A stretch of 64,000 nt of DNA from Pseudomonas sp. SL4(2022) (GCF_026625725.1 NZ_CP113060.1:1680001-1744000); one strand, 5' to 3'. Shown: positions 28,881-42,492, counted from the first letter of the stretch. Notes: a model not told the origin generated them from the sequence alone. Numbers and translations: made by a program.

Positions 28881-29198
28881 ATGAGCACCGACGCGCTGGA
28901 AAAGATGCTGGCAAAAGGCATGGACAGCGCGCTGTTGCGCTTCGGTTTGGGTAAAGGCTATCTGGATGCAGGCGAATGGACTCGGGCAGCTGAACATTTT
29001 CAGCGCTGTGTGCAGTTTGATCCGCAGTATTCCGCCGCGTGGAAACTGCTCGGACAGGCCCTGCACAAACAGGGGTTGAACGACGAGGCGCGCACGGCCT
29101 GGACACAAGGGTTGGCAGTGGCCGAAGACAAGGGCGACAAACAGGCGGGCAAGGAAATCGCGGTGTTTCTCAAACGGCTGGACAAGCCCGCGCGTTAG
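28881..29198 (+). CDS. Small tetratricopeptide-repeat protein
   Basis: A 105-residue protein made almost entirely of TPR helices. MDSALLRFGLGKGYLDAGEWTRAAEHFQRCVQFDPQYSAAWKLLGQALHKQGLNDEARTAW shows two consecutive repeats at about residues 14-80. Such proteins mediate protein contacts; the partner is unknown. The start at 28881 has AGGAG at six bases; the frame upstream extends into the trkA repeat and lacks a ribosome site. It converges with and overlaps the PilZ gene by four bases. Confidence 0.85.
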   Translation: MSTDALEKMLAKGMDSALLRFGLGKGYLDAGEWTRAAEHFQRCVQFDPQYSAAWKLLGQALHKQGLNDEARTAWTQGLAVAEDKGDKQAGKEIAVFLKRLDKPAR

Positions 29199-29476
29199 TC
29201 GTCGGTTTGCTCGCAGGGCACAAAGCGCAGACCGACACCGAGCGGCTCTACACGGACGACCTCCAGCGTCAGAATCGGCGCTTCCATCGGCAGGCCTTGT
29301 ACCTGCCCCTGGACCTGCTCACCCATCAGCAGTTTATCGGGCGCATGATCCATCAGCACATAAACGCCACACTCGGAAATGTCCCGCGTGGTGACCATCA
29401 ACTCACCGTGTACCGGGTGGTCAATGCGCAAACGCACCTTGAGAGGGGTGCGGACATTCTTTCGACTATTGCTCAT
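29195..29476 (-). CDS. PilZ-domain protein (c-di-GMP receptor candidate)
   Basis: A single-domain PilZ protein of 93 residues. The c-di-GMP-binding elements are present: an arginine motif near the N-terminus (RKNVRTPLKVRLRI) and DISECGVYV at about 32-40, which fits the D/N-x-S-x-x-G signature. The arginine spacing (R-x3-R) matches the usual RxxxR. It likely acts as a small c-di-GMP-responsive adaptor. It is on the same strand as the lpxL-type gene, which ends 82 bases upstream in sequence order. Confidence 0.88.
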   Translation of the reverse strand: MSNSRKNVRTPLKVRLRIDHPVHGELMVTTRDISECGVYVLMDHAPDKLLMGEQVQGQVQGLPMEAPILTLEVVRVEPLGVGLRFVPCEQTDD

Positions 29477-29558
29477 GCGCCGTCCATCCGACTGGGTTTA
29501 AGCAGCCTAGTCGAGAGCCAACCCCGGCTGCAACTTCATGCCCCTCAGGGGGCTTACC

Positions 29559-30452
29559 TCAATACCACTTGGCCTCGCCGGCTGGGCGCTTCTTGAAGCG
29601 CTTCATGCTCCACATGTACTGGCTCGGGTAAGTACGCACATAGCGTTCAATCACCGAACTCATCGCCGCAACGGCCGTTTCCGTCTGGGTGCTGTACATC
29701 TCCTCCGGCGCAGCTTCCAGAATAACCTTGAAGCCCGAGCCATCCGGCAGGCGCAGCGCATGCAGAAACACCCCACAAGCCTTGCCACCACTTAACATGC
29801 CAGCAACAAACTTGCTGGTCAGCGCTTCGGTGGCCAGAAACGGCACAAAGACGCCAGACGACAAACTCGGCTCCGGGTCAGCCGGAATGCCCACGGCGCC
29901 GCCTTTACGCACTTCCTTGATCACGCTAAGGATGCCTTCTTTGGTCGACGGCGCAACACGGTTGCCCAACTGCACACGTTGCTGACGCAGCAGCTCATCG
30001 ACGGCCTTCAGCTTCGGTGGGCGGTAGAAGATGATTGGTTTGCACTGCGCGCAGTAGAAGTGGTTCAGCACTTCCCAATTACCCAGGTGGCTGGTGATGC
30101 CAACCACGCCCTTGCCACTGGCCAGGGCGTCCTTGAGCACATCCAGGCCTTCGACCTCACGCACCAGGTCGATGGATTTCTGCGCCGGCCAGATCCAGGC
30201 ACAGGCGCTCTCGGTCAGGGTTCTGCCGATATCCTTCAGCGATTGGCCCAGCAGGCGCTGGTGCGCAGCCTCGTCCAGTTCGGGAAAGCATTTGCGCAGG
30301 TTGATGCTGGCCACTTCGCGTGAGCCGTTCGGCAGCTTCCACATCAACCAGCCAATCGCCGCGCCCACGGCCTGAACGGCGCGCCACGGCAGCAAGGCAA
30401 ACAAACGCAGAAAGCCCACCACCAGGGCACCTTTGAGCTTTTCCACAGGCAA
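29559..30452 (-). CDS. lpxL: Lipid A biosynthesis acyltransferase, LpxL/HtrB family
   Basis: It adds a secondary acyl chain to lipid A at the inner membrane; 297 residues. An N-terminal hydrophobic anchor (about 8-35) is followed by the acyltransferase motif ITSHLGNWEVLNHFYC at about 118-133 (HX4E). KPIIFYRPPK and GGAVGIPADPEPSLSSGVFVPFLA complete the family pattern. In P. aeruginosa the orthologue at this locus is called HtrB1; the acyl chain and position cannot be told here. The symbol denotes the family. Confidence 0.88.
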   Translation of the reverse strand: MPVEKLKGALVVGFLRLFALLPWRAVQAVGAAIGWLMWKLPNGSREVASINLRKCFPELDEAAHQRLLGQSLKDIGRTLTESACAWIWPAQKSIDLVREVEGLDVLKDALASGKGVVGITSHLGNWEVLNHFYCAQCKPIIFYRPPKLKAVDELLRQQRVQLGNRVAPSTKEGILSVIKEVRKGGAVGIPADPEPSLSSGVFVPFLATEALTSKFVAGMLSGGKACGVFLHALRLPDGSGFKVILEAAPEEMYSTQTETAVAAMSSVIERYVRTYPSQYMWSMKRFKKRPAGEAKWY

Positions 30453-30491
30453 CTCCAGCCGATCAAAAGGCGCTTATTGTAACCACCCGAG

Positions 30492-31049
30492 CTAGCGAGT
30501 GGTCAGTTGCGCGTAACGGTCACAATCGCTGGTGTGATCCATGACCATGCCGCTGGCCTGCATGTAGGCATAACAGATGGTCGGGCCGACAAAGGTGAAA
30601 CCGGCTTTTTTCAAGGCCTTGCTCATCGCCACAGCCTCAGGCGTAACCGCCGGTACCTGAGCGCGTTCGCTGAAGTGATTGATCTTCGGCACGCCCCCGA
30701 CAAATGACCAGAGCAAGGCCGCCGGTTCTTCCAGCTTGAGCCAGGCCTGGGCGTTCTTACGCACGGCCTTGAGCTTGAGGCGGTTGCGAATGATGCCGGG
30801 ATCCTGCATCAGGGTTTCTTCGATGTACTCGTCGCTCAGTGCGGCCAAGCGCTGTACATCAAATCCAAACAGCACCTTGCGGTAGTGCTCGCGTTTCTTC
30901 AGTACGGTGATCCACGACAGACCCGCCTGAAAACCTTCCAGCAGAAGCAATTCAAACAGCACCTGAGGATCACGTTGCGGCACACCCCATTCTTCATCGT
31001 GGTACGCCTGATAAAGCGGATCGTCATTGCACCAGAAACAGCGTGGCAT
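30492..31049 (-). CDS. tag: DNA-3-methyladenine glycosylase I
   Basis: It excises 3-methyladenine from alkylated DNA; 185 residues. The N-terminus [22 protein letters not shown] carries the zinc-ligand cysteine and histidine, and [16 protein letters not shown] contains the conserved recognition-pocket segment. TSDCDRY-like CDRYAQL at the end gives the last zinc ligand. The longer frame upstream covers the divergent glyQ leader and is not used. tag and glyQ are divergent, with 66 bases between starts. Confidence 0.95.
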   Translation of the reverse strand: MPRCFWCNDDPLYQAYHDEEWGVPQRDPQVLFELLLLEGFQAGLSWITVLKKREHYRKVLFGFDVQRLAALSDEYIEETLMQDPGIIRNRLKLKAVRKNAQAWLKLEEPAALLWSFVGGVPKINHFSERAQVPAVTPEAVAMSKALKKAGFTFVGPTICYAYMQASGMVMDHTSDCDRYAQLTTR

Positions 31050-31070
31050 GCGGGTTTTCCTGAGCTTCGG

Positions 31071-31076
31071 TATACT
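31071..31076 (+). promoter_or_regulatory. Possible -10 hexamer for glyQ
   Basis: TATACT lies 40 bases before the glyQ start in the tag-glyQ gap. No strong -35 hexamer is visible at the right spacing, so this is tentative. Confidence 0.3.
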
Positions 31077-31115
31077 CGCGGACTTTCTCAAGCCGCCAAA
31101 GTACGGGTGAAATTT

Positions 31116-32063
31116 GTGAGCCAGACTACGCCTGCCGTGCGCACCTTCCAAGACTTGATCCTTGCCCTGCAACAGTACTGGGCCGAGCAGGGCTGTGTGG
31201 TGTTGCAGCCCTACGATATGGAAGTTGGCGCGGGCACCTTCCACACCGCCACGTTTCTCCGTGCCATCGGCCCCGAGACCTGGAACGCCGCCTATGTGCA
31301 GCCTTCCCGTCGTCCGGCTGACGGCCGTTATGGCGAAAACCCCAACCGCCTGCAGCACTACTACCAGTTCCAGGTGGTGCTCAAACCGAACCCGGAAAAC
31401 TTTCAGGAGCTGTACTTAGGCTCGCTGAAAGCCATCGGCATTGATCCGCTGGTGCACGACATTCGCTTCGTTGAAGACAACTGGGAATCGCCGACCCTCG
31501 GTGCTTGGGGGCTGGGCTGGGAAATCTGGCTGAACGGCATGGAAGTCACCCAGTTCACTTACTTCCAGCAAGTGGGCGGCATTGAGTGCTACCCAGTGAC
31601 TGGCGAGATCACCTATGGCCTCGAACGCCTCGCCATGTACTTGCAGGGTGTCGATTCGGTGTACGACCTGATATGGACCGACGGCCAGTTCGGCAAGGTC
31701 ACCTATGGCGATGTGTTCCACCAGAACGAAGTGGAGCAGTCGACCTACAACTTCGAACACGCCAACGTCGAGAAACTCTTCGAGCTGTTCGACTTCTATG
31801 AGTCAGAAGCCAATCGCCTGATCGAGTTGGAACTGCCATTGCCGACCTACGAGATGGTGCTCAAAGCCTCGCACACCTTCAACCTGCTGGATGCGCGCCG
31901 GGCCATCTCGGTGACCGCGCGTCAGCAGTACATCCTGCGTGTGCGTGCGCTGGCCCGTTCGGTGGCGCAGAGCTACCTGCAAGCGCGGCGCAAACTCGGC
32001 TTCCCGCTCGCCACTCCCGACCTGCGTGATGAAGTATTGGCCAAGCTGGAGGCAGCAGAATGA
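31116..32063 (+). CDS. glyQ: Glycyl-tRNA synthetase alpha subunit
   Basis: The catalytic subunit of the heterotetrameric bacterial glycyl-tRNA synthetase; 315 residues, as expected. The start of the class II core reads [44 protein letters not shown], followed by [28 protein letters not shown] (motif 2). A GTG at 31116 gives [13 protein letters not shown], the family N-terminus; another GTG lies three codons upstream. The glyS start overlaps its stop (ATGA). Confidence 0.97.
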   Translation: MSQTTPAVRTFQDLILALQQYWAEQGCVVLQPYDMEVGAGTFHTATFLRAIGPETWNAAYVQPSRRPADGRYGENPNRLQHYYQFQVVLKPNPENFQELYLGSLKAIGIDPLVHDIRFVEDNWESPTLGAWGLGWEIWLNGMEVTQFTYFQQVGGIECYPVTGEITYGLERLAMYLQGVDSVYDLIWTDGQFGKVTYGDVFHQNEVEQSTYNFEHANVEKLFELFDFYESEANRLIELELPLPTYEMVLKASHTFNLLDARRAISVTARQQYILRVRALARSVAQSYLQARRKLGFPLATPDLRDEVLAKLEAAE

Positions 32064-34114
32064 GTACCCGTGATTTCCTGGTTGAACTGGGCACCGAAGA
32101 GCTGCCACCGAAAGCCCTGAAAACCCTCGGCGAAGCTTTCCTCGCCGGCATCGAGAAAGGCCTCAAGGCGGCGGGTCTGGGCTACAGCAACGTGCACTAT
32201 TACGCTGCGCCGCGTCGTCTGGCGGTGCTGGTCGAGCAACTCGCCACCCAGCAGCCTGACCGCACCGTCAACCTCGACGGCCCGCCCGTACAGGCGGCAT
32301 TCGATAAAGACGGCAACCCAACGCAAGCCGCGCTGGGCTTCGCCAAGAAGTGCGGCGTTGAGCTGAGCCAAATCGACCAAAGCGGCCCCAAGCTGAAATT
32401 CAGCCAGAGCATTCCCGGCCAAGCGGCGGCTGGCCTGCTGCCGGGTATCGTCGAAACCTCGCTGAACGAGTTGCCAATCCCGAAACGCATGCGCTGGGGC
32501 GCGCGCAAGACCGAATTCGTCCGCCCGAGCCAGTGGCTGGTGATGCTGTTCGGTGACGAAGTGATCGACTGCGAAATCCTCGCCCAACAAGCCGGCCGGG
32601 TTTCCCGTGGTCACCGCTTCCACGCCAACCACGAGGTGCGCATCAGCGCGCCGGCCAATTACGCGGAAGACCTGCGTAGCGCCTATGTGATTGCCGACTT
32701 CGCCGAGCGCCGCGCGCAGATCATCTCCCGCGTGAATGAACTGGCTGCAGCAGAGCAGGGCACGGCCATCGTGCCGCCGGCGCTGCTGGATGAAGTCAGC
32801 GCCCTGGTTGAATGGCCGGTGCCGCTGGTGTGTTCCTTCGAGGAACGCTTCCTGGAAGTGCCGCAAGAAGCGCTGATCACCACTATGCAGGACAACCAGA
32901 AGTACTTCTGCCTGCTGGACGGTAACGGCAAGCTGCTGCCGCGCTTTATCACCGTGGCCAACGTCGAAAGCAAAGACCCGGCGCAGATCATTTCCGGCAA
33001 CGAGAAGGTGGTGCGTCCGCGCCTGACCGACGCCGAGTTCTTCTTCAAGCAGGACAAGAAGCAGAAGCTGGAGACCTTCAACCAGCGCCTGGCCAATGTG
33101 GTGTTCCAGGCTCAGCTCGGTTCGGTCTACGACAAAGCACAGCGTGTGTCCGCCCTGGCCGGTTTTATTGCCGAGCGCATCGGTGGCGATGCCACCCGTG
33201 CCGCCCGCGCTGGCATTCTCTGCAAGTGCGACCTGGCCAGTGAAATGGTCGGCGAGTTCCCGGAAATGCAGGGCATCGCCGGTTACTACTACGCCAAACA
33301 TGATGGCGAAGCCGAAGACGTGGCCCTGGCGCTGAACGAGCAGTACATGCCGCGCGGTGCCGGCGCCGAGCTGCCGGTCACCCTGACCGGCGCTGCCGTG
33401 GCCCTGGCCGACAAGCTGGACACCCTGGTCGGCATCTTCGGTATCGGCATGCTGCCCACCGGCAGCAAAGACCCTTACGCCCTGCGTCGTGCCGCCCTTG
33501 GCGTGCTGCGCATTCTGATCGAGAAACAGCTGGATCTGGATCTGGCGGACGCCATCGCTTTTGCCATCGCCCAGTTCGCTGACAAGGTCAAAGCTGACGG
33601 CCTGGCATCGCAGGTGCAGGACTTTATCTTCGATCGCCTGCGCGCGCGGTATGAGGATGAAGGCGTCGACGTCGCCGTGTACCAAGCCGTACGTGCCGTC
33701 AGTCCGACCTCGCCGCTGGACTTCGATCAGCGTGTACAAGCCGTGCAGGCCTTCCGCGCACTGCCGCAAGCAGCCGCTCTTGCAGCAGCCAACAAGCGTG
33801 TGTCCAACCTGCTAAGCAAAGCCGAAGGCCAGGTCGCCACCAGTGTCGAAGCCCATCACTTCGACAACCCCAGCGAGTTTGCCCTTAACGCCGCCATCCA
33901 GCAGGCCGAGCATGCAGTGCAACCGCTCGCGGCAGCGCGTCAGTACAACCTGGCGCTCAGCCAGCTGGCCAACCTGCGTGAACCGGTAGACGCCTTCTTC
34001 GAGGCCGTACTGGTCAACGCCGAAGACCCTGCCGTGCGGGCCAACCGCTATGCGCTGCTGGCTAAGCTACGCGGCCTGTTCCTCGGCGTCGCTGATATCT
34101 CGGTACTCGGCTAA
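32060..34114 (+). CDS. glyS: Glycyl-tRNA synthetase beta subunit
   Basis: The tRNA-binding subunit of glycyl-tRNA synthetase; 684 residues, full length. It begins [17 protein letters not shown] and contains [15 protein letters not shown] and the HD-like segment around [34 protein letters not shown]-terminal anticodon-binding (DALR-like) domain covers about 580-680. It is translationally coupled to glyQ. Confidence 0.97.
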   Translation: MSTRDFLVELGTEELPPKALKTLGEAFLAGIEKGLKAAGLGYSNVHYYAAPRRLAVLVEQLATQQPDRTVNLDGPPVQAAFDKDGNPTQAALGFAKKCGVELSQIDQSGPKLKFSQSIPGQAAAGLLPGIVETSLNELPIPKRMRWGARKTEFVRPSQWLVMLFGDEVIDCEILAQQAGRVSRGHRFHANHEVRISAPANYAEDLRSAYVIADFAERRAQIISRVNELAAAEQGTAIVPPALLDEVSALVEWPVPLVCSFEERFLEVPQEALITTMQDNQKYFCLLDGNGKLLPRFITVANVESKDPAQIISGNEKVVRPRLTDAEFFFKQDKKQKLETFNQRLANVVFQAQLGSVYDKAQRVSALAGFIAERIGGDATRAARAGILCKCDLASEMVGEFPEMQGIAGYYYAKHDGEAEDVALALNEQYMPRGAGAELPVTLTGAAVALADKLDTLVGIFGIGMLPTGSKDPYALRRAALGVLRILIEKQLDLDLADAIAFAIAQFADKVKADGLASQVQDFIFDRLRARYEDEGVDVAVYQAVRAVSPTSPLDFDQRVQAVQAFRALPQAAALAAANKRVSNLLSKAEGQVATSVEAHHFDNPSEFALNAAIQQAEHAVQPLAAARQYNLALSQLANLREPVDAFFEAVLVNAEDPAVRANRYALLAKLRGLFLGVADISVLG

Positions 34115-34125
34115 GTCGCCTATAG

Positions 34126-34193
34126 GATGGGTGGAGCACAGCGATACCCATCATCACCTTTACCGGCTGGCGGCCACACCGCCGCCAGCCGGT
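34126..34193. repeat. Double hairpin between glyS and gmhB
   Basis: Two inverted repeats lie side by side: GATGGGT (34126-34132) with ACCCATC (34146-34152), then a perfect 13-base stem, ACCGGCTGGCGGC (34162-34174) with GCCGCCAGCCGGT (34181-34193). There is no T-run. The GATGGGT half resembles other short repeats in the window (46519-46548) and in pseudomonad genomes. Confidence 0.6.
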
Positions 34194-34206
34194 TACGGAT
34201 TACCGC

Positions 34207-34740
34207 ATGAAACTGCTGATTCTCGACCGCGACGGCGTAATCAATTACGACTCTGACGCCTATATCAAAAGCCTCGCCGAATGGATCCCGCTGCCCGGGG
34301 CCATCGAGGCCATCGCAAGTCTGTCGCAAGCCGGCTGGACGGTGGCCGTGGCCACCAATCAGTCTGGGGTTGCCCGCGGCTATTACGACCTGGCCACGCT
34401 GGAAGCCATGCATGCGCGCCTGCGCGAGCTGGTGGCAGCGCAAGGCGGCAAGTTGGGCTTGATCGTGCACTGCATCCACGGCCCGGATGAAGGCTGCGCC
34501 TGCCGCAAACCGAAACCCGGCATGCTTGAGCAGATTGCTGCGTACTATGGCATAGCACTCAAGGGCATCTGGTTTGTCGGTGACAGCAGCGGTGACCTGA
34601 GCGCTGCATTAACCGTCGATTGTCAGCCAGTTTTGGTAAAGACCGGCAAGGGCGAACGCACCCTGGCGAAAGGATTGCCAGCGGGCACCCTGGTATTCGA
34701 TGATCTGGCGGCGGTTGCCGCACAGCTTCTCCACTTATAA
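34207..34740 (+). CDS. gmhB: D-glycero-beta-D-manno-heptose-1,7-bisphosphate 7-phosphatase
   Basis: It removes the 7-phosphate in the synthesis of ADP-heptose for lipopolysaccharide inner core; 177 residues. It is a HAD-family phosphatase: LLILDRDGVINYDSDAYIKS gives the nucleophile DxD at residues 7-9, VAVATNQSGVARGYY gives motif II, and CACRKPKPGML supplies cysteines of the zinc site and motif III. GDSSGDLSAAL is motif IV. It sits between glyS and plsC. Confidence 0.94.
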   Translation: MKLLILDRDGVINYDSDAYIKSLAEWIPLPGAIEAIASLSQAGWTVAVATNQSGVARGYYDLATLEAMHARLRELVAAQGGKLGLIVHCIHGPDEGCACRKPKPGMLEQIAAYYGIALKGIWFVGDSSGDLSAALTVDCQPVLVKTGKGERTLAKGLPAGTLVFDDLAAVAAQLLHL

Positions 34741-34772
34741 AGCAGGCTCTGCCTGCGACGGTAAAAGCTCCC

Positions 34773-35546
34773 ATGTCGACAGTGCAGACCCTCAGAACCT
34801 TCCTCTTCTATCTGCTGCTGGCTTCCAGCTCCTTCTTCTGGTGCATCCTCAGCGTCTTCGTCGCGCCCTTTCTGCCGTTCCGCGCACGCTACCGCTTCGT
34901 CGTGCAGAACTGGTGCCGCTGCGCCACCTGGCTGGCCAAGGTGGTGGTCGGCATCAACTACGAGATCAAGGGCCTGGACAATATCCCCGAGCAGCCCTGC
35001 GTGATCCTCGCCAAGCACCAGAGCACCTGGGAAACCTTCTTCCTCTGCGGCTACTTCGAACCGCTCAGCCAAGTGGTCAAGCGCGAGTTGCTCTATGTGC
35101 CATTCTTTGGCTGGGCGATGGCCATGCTCAAACCTATCGCCATCGACCGCAGCAACCCCAAGGCGGCGCTCAAGCAGCTGGCCAAACTCGGCCATAAGCG
35201 TCTGGGGCAAGGCGCCTGGGTGCTGGTATTCCCGGAAGGCACACGTATTCCACCAGGCCAGATCGGCAAATTCAGCCGTGGCGGCGCCTCCCTCGCGGTG
35301 AATGCTAACCTGCCGGTGCTGCCGATTGCCCACAATGCCGGCGAGTTTTGGCCCAAGCAGGGCTGGCGCAAGACGCCCGGAACCGTTCAGGTGGTGATCG
35401 GCCCGCTGATGTACGCCGAAGGTACAGGCCCGCGCGCTATAGCTGAACTTAATGACCGCGCCTTTGCCTGGGTCAGTCAGGCCCAACGCGATATCGGTTC
35501 ACTGGATACACAAAGCCAGCCACTCGAGGCTCGTGAGCCGGCCTAG
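34773..35546 (+). CDS. plsC: 1-acyl-sn-glycerol-3-phosphate acyltransferase
   Basis: It acylates lysophosphatidic acid to phosphatidic acid at the inner membrane; 257 residues. A hydrophobic N-terminal anchor (about 8-40) precedes the acyltransferase motif KHQSTWETFF at about 78-87 (HX4E). VFPEGTRIPPGQ at about 152 binds glycerol phosphate. The AAGCTCCC before ATG is a weak ribosome site. It points towards, and converges with, gyrB. Confidence 0.93.
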   Translation: MSTVQTLRTFLFYLLLASSSFFWCILSVFVAPFLPFRARYRFVVQNWCRCATWLAKVVVGINYEIKGLDNIPEQPCVILAKHQSTWETFFLCGYFEPLSQVVKRELLYVPFFGWAMAMLKPIAIDRSNPKAALKQLAKLGHKRLGQGAWVLVFPEGTRIPPGQIGKFSRGGASLAVNANLPVLPIAHNAGEFWPKQGWRKTPGTVQVVIGPLMYAEGTGPRAIAELNDRAFAWVSQAQRDIGSLDTQSQPLEAREPA

Positions 35547-35679
35547 AGCCATTGTGGATAACCTGTGAGCGAAATACCGGCAGAGTGCCATTAAGTCTTT
35601 CAAGACAATGATTCATAAGCCGTTTTATCAAAGGCACGAGTTACTGCATTCCGTGCATAAGTTTTTCAGTGAAATCCAA

Positions 35680-35704
35680 AGCCGGCCCTAGTGCCGGCTT
35701 TTTT
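35680..35704 (+). terminator. Intrinsic terminator downstream of plsC
   Basis: AGCCGGC-CCTAGT-GCCGGCT is followed by a TTTTT run on the plus strand. It ends the glyQ-plsC direction of transcription before the gyrB end. Confidence 0.88.
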
Positions 35705-35738
35705 ATCGATCAATTCGAGGTACCTGCAATCGGCTGCA

Positions 35739-35754
35739 TGTTCCATGTGGAACA
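35739..35754. other. parS: parS-like site 1 (one mismatch)
   Basis: TGTTCCATGTGGAACA differs by one base from the parS palindrome TGTTCCACGTGGAACA bound by ParB. It lies between the plsC and gyrB terminators, about 6 kb from oriC. Confidence 0.75.
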
Positions 35755-35755
35755 A

Positions 35756-35789
35756 AAAAGCCCCTGCTAAGACATCAGCAGGGGCTTTT
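35756..35789 (-). terminator. Intrinsic terminator of gyrB
   Basis: A 13-base stem (AAAAGCCCCTGCT pairing with AGCAGGGGCTTTT, eight-base loop). On the minus strand it gives a GC-rich hairpin running into TTTTTTG. It lies 51 bases after the gyrB stop. Confidence 0.9.
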
Positions 35790-35839
35790 AAACAGAGGCC
35801 GGAATCGGAAGAACGCGTTCTGGCCTCCTGGTAGGGGCT

Positions 35840-39365
<3,526 letters not shown>

Positions 39366-39372
39366 TCAGCGG

Positions 39373-40476
39373 TTACAGGCGCATCGGCATAACGACATAG
39401 GACGACTCGTCGTTGTCGGCTTCCTGCACCAGGGCACTGCTGTTGGCATCGGAGAGAATCAGGCGAACCTGGTCGGTGGTCATCACACTCAATACGTCGA
39501 GCAGGTAGCTGACGTTGAAACCGATTTCCAACGAACTGCCGTTGTAGTCAACGGCGATCTCTTCTTCCGCTTCTTCCTGTTCCGGGTTGTTAGCCTGAAT
39601 TTTCAGCAAGCCAGATTCCAGTTGCAGGCGAATTCCGCGGTACTTTTCGTTGGACAGAATCGCAGTACGGCTGAATGCTTCACGCAGGCCTTGGCGGTCG
39701 GCGACCACCAGCTTGTCACCACCACGCGGCAGTACACGCTCGTAATCCGGGAATTTTCCATCAACCAGTTTCGAGGTGAAGGTGAATTCACCGGTAGTCG
39801 CGCGGATATGGTGCTGACCGAGAACGATGCTGACGCTACCGTCCTGTTCGGTGAGCAAACGGGCCAGTTCAAGAATCCCCTTGCGCGGCACGATGACCTG
39901 ATGACGTTCGACCTGCTCGATCGCTGCTTCCATGGAGCACATCGCCAGACGATGACCATCAGTGGCCACAGCGCGGAGGATTCCGGTCTGTACTTCCAGC
40001 AACATGCCGTTGAGGTAATAACGTACATCCTGCTGGGCCATGGCAAAGCTGGTGCGTTCGATCAGGCGCCGCAGCCGGCTTTGTACCAGGCTGAAGGTCA
40101 GCGAACCTGGACCCTCTTCAACAGTGGGAAAGTCATTGGCAGGCAGGGTGGACAGACTGAAGCGGCTGCGGCCAGCTTTGACCAGCAGCTTCTGCTCATC
40201 AATACGAATATCGATCAGTGCATCAGACGGCAGGCTTTTACAGATGTCCATCAACTTGCGTGCCGGCACGGTAATCTCACCAGGTTGCGCAGGTTCTTCC
40301 AGTGTGACGCGACCAACCAGTTCGACTTCCAGGTCGGTACCCGTCAGCGACAGCTGCTGGCCTTCGACCACCAGCAGCACGTTCGAGAGCACCGGCAAGG
40401 TCTGACGGCGTTCCACGACGCCGGCGACCAGTTGCAGAGGTTTCAACAAGGCTTCGCGTTGAATGGTGAAATGCAT
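39373..40476 (-). CDS. dnaN: DNA polymerase III beta sliding clamp
   Basis: The ring-shaped processivity clamp of replicative polymerase; 367 residues, exactly the family length. The three repeated clamp domains begin at about 1, 129 and 250. The start MHFTIQREALLKPLQLVAGVVERRQTLPVLSNVLL and the end with SYVVMPMRL, part of the protein-binding pocket, are typical. The gene is second in dnaA-dnaN-recF-gyrB, 32 bases after dnaA. Confidence 0.98.
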   Translation of the reverse strand: MHFTIQREALLKPLQLVAGVVERRQTLPVLSNVLLVVEGQQLSLTGTDLEVELVGRVTLEEPAQPGEITVPARKLMDICKSLPSDALIDIRIDEQKLLVKAGRSRFSLSTLPANDFPTVEEGPGSLTFSLVQSRLRRLIERTSFAMAQQDVRYYLNGMLLEVQTGILRAVATDGHRLAMCSMEAAIEQVERHQVIVPRKGILELARLLTEQDGSVSIVLGQHHIRATTGEFTFTSKLVDGKFPDYERVLPRGGDKLVVADRQGLREAFSRTAILSNEKYRGIRLQLESGLLKIQANNPEQEEAEEEIAVDYNGSSLEIGFNVSYLLDVLSVMTTDQVRLILSDANSSALVQEADNDESSYVVMPMRL

Positions 40477-40508
40477 GGTCTAGTCCCTTGCCTAGTGGAG
40501 TTGCGTAT

Positions 40509-41969
40509 TTAGGTAGTCAGCGTACGCAGCAGATTCTTGTAATCCTCGCGGATATCCGCGTCGGATTCCTTAAGTTCAGCAATCTTACGGCATGCATGCA
40601 ATACCGTTGTGTGATCGCGCCCGCCGAAGGCATCACCAATTTCCGGCAGGCTGTGGTTGGTCAGCTCTTTCGATAACGCCATGGCCACCTGACGCGGCCG
40701 TGCAACCGAACGCGAGCGGCGCTTGGACAACAGATCAGAAATTTTGATCTTGTAGTACTCGGCGACCGTGCGCTGGATATTGTCGATGCTGACCAGCTTG
40801 TCCTGCAGGGCCAGCAGATCCTTGAGCGATTCGCGGATCAGTTCGATGGTAATGTCCCGGCCCATGAAGTGCGAGTGGGCAATGACGCGCTTCAACGCAC
40901 CTTCCAACTCACGCACGTTGGAGCGGATACGCTGGGCAATAAAGAAAGCAGCATCATGCGGCAGATCGACTTTGGCCTGATCGGCCTTCTTCATCAGAAT
41001 CGCCACGCGGGTTTCCAGTTCAGGCGGCTCGACGGCTACCGTCAGGCCCCAACCGAAACGTGACTTGAGGCGTTCTTCCAGGCCTTCGATTTCTTTCGGG
41101 TAACGGTCGCTGGTGAGAATGACCTGCTGGCCGCCTTCGAGCAAAGCGTTGAAGGTGTGGAAGAACTCTTCCTGGGAACGCTCTTTCTTGGCGAAGAATT
41201 GGATATCGTCGATCAGCAGCGCGTCGACCGAACGGTAAAAACGCTTGAACTCGTTGATCGCGTTCAGTTGCAAGGCCTTGACCATATCCGCGACGAACCG
41301 CTCGGAATGCAGGTACACCACCTTGGCATTCGGGTTCTTCGCCAGCAGATGGTTACCCACTGCATGCATCAAGTGGGTCTTACCCAAGCCCACGCCGCCA
41401 TAAAGGAACAGCGGGTTGTAACCGTGCTTGGGGTTGTCCGCCACCTGCCAGGCCGCTGCGCGGGCCAGCTGGTTGGATTTACCTTCGACAAAGTTATCAA
41501 AGGTAAAGGTGCGGTTCAGATAACTGGTGTGCTTAAGCCCACCTTCGACCTGCACCGTACGCTCAGTACGCGCCGGCGCCTGCTGGCTGGCCGCACCGGC
41601 CATGGGATCGAAGCTGGCGCGAGAAGGCTCACTACTAACGGCATTCGACGCAGCACTGGCAGGCTGAGCGGGTGTAACCGACGCGGTTGATACTGGAGCG
41701 ACAGCAGCACGTGGAGCACTGCTGCGCTTACTTCCTATTAATAAGGAAAGGTCTGGAACCAGACCATTGGTGCGTTCCGTAAGCAACTCGAGCAGGCGAC
41801 TGAGGTATTTCTCATTAACCCAATCAAGAACAAAACGATTGGGTGCGTACACGCGAAGCTGATCGCCTTCGGCTTCGACCTGCAGTGGACGGATCCAGGT
41901 GTTGAATTGCTGAGCAGGCAGCTCATCGCGCAAAAGCTCGACGCACTGCTGCCAAAGTTCCACAGACAC
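40509..41969 (-). CDS. dnaA: Chromosomal replication initiator protein DnaA
   Basis: It binds DnaA boxes and melts oriC; 486 residues with the chosen start. Domain I is [29 protein letters not shown]. Domain II is a low-complexity Ala/Ser/Pro linker (about 80-140). The AAA+ domain has Walker [17 protein letters not shown] and Walker [13 protein letters not shown]. Domain IV ends with the DNA-binding signature [14 protein letters not shown]. The GTG at 41969 has AGGGGA at about six bases and gives the usual MSVELW start; the ATG at 41975 overlaps that ribosome site but is possible. Two DnaA boxes close upstream suggest autoregulation. Confidence 0.97.
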   Translation of the reverse strand: MSVELWQQCVELLRDELPAQQFNTWIRPLQVEAEGDQLRVYAPNRFVLDWVNEKYLSRLLELLTERTNGLVPDLSLLIGSKRSSAPRAAVAPVSTASVTPAQPASAASNAVSSEPSRASFDPMAGAASQQAPARTERTVQVEGGLKHTSYLNRTFTFDNFVEGKSNQLARAAAWQVADNPKHGYNPLFLYGGVGLGKTHLMHAVGNHLLAKNPNAKVVYLHSERFVADMVKALQLNAINEFKRFYRSVDALLIDDIQFFAKKERSQEEFFHTFNALLEGGQQVILTSDRYPKEIEGLEERLKSRFGWGLTVAVEPPELETRVAILMKKADQAKVDLPHDAAFFIAQRIRSNVRELEGALKRVIAHSHFMGRDITIELIRESLKDLLALQDKLVSIDNIQRTVAEYYKIKISDLLSKRRSRSVARPRQVAMALSKELTNHSLPEIGDAFGGRDHTTVLHACRKIAELKESDADIREDYKNLLRTLTT

Positions 41970-41975
41970 GGACAT

Positions 41976-42492
41976 CCCCTAAATCGCAAGACGCGAGGCA
42001 AAAAACAGCCATCATTGTAGCTGCCGAGACTTGAGTTATCCACATGTAACCATGCTTATTCTGCAAGGAAAATCAAAGTCTTATTCGTGCCAACCTGTTA
42101 TCCAGAAAATTTTCAAAAGACTGTGGATAAGCACCTGTAAGATCATGGGATAAACCCAGGCAAAAGCCAATGGACAACCCAGCTGTGGGTAAAGTGGCAT
42201 TCCATCCTCAGCTTGTACGCGGCTTCCACACAGGTGCAGCACCTCTTTCTGACAGACTTACCCCTAGCCGAAAGCCTTTAAATCCAAGACCTTGAGTGAG
42301 TTATACACAGATCTTAGTTACGCTAATAGCTACTAACGCTACTAAACATCTTTAAATATTCTCTTTTTTATATTTCTTTATTCAGGAAAAGCCTGGTTGG
42401 AAATTGACCTGACCCTCGGGTTTCTCTAGAATTGCCGGTCTCTTAAAACGGGGGCCATTCCGGCCCGTAGTCGACCACCCAGGTACCGCACC
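41976..42492. other. oriC: Origin of replication oriC, with dnaA and rpmH promoters
   Basis: The dnaA-rpmH gap contains perfect DnaA boxes TTATCCACA (42036-42044) and, inverted, TGTGGATAA (42122-42130). Weaker boxes are TTATCCAGA (42098-42106), TGGGATAA (42146-42153), TGTGGGTAA (42184-42192) and TTATACACA (42301-42309). An AT-rich tract (about 42310-42385) next to the last box is the likely unwinding element. The location between dnaA and rpmH is the known pseudomonad origin. Confidence 0.92.
42404..42432 (+). promoter_or_regulatory. rpmH promoter
   Basis: TTGACC (42404-42409) and TAGAAT (42427-42432) are separated by 17 bases, a strong sigma-70-type promoter about 60 bases upstream of rpmH. 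Confidence 0.8.

Noticed and set aside
31973..33769. A 598-codon minus-strand open frame
   Set aside because: It is fully antisense to glyS and has no family motif or ribosome site.
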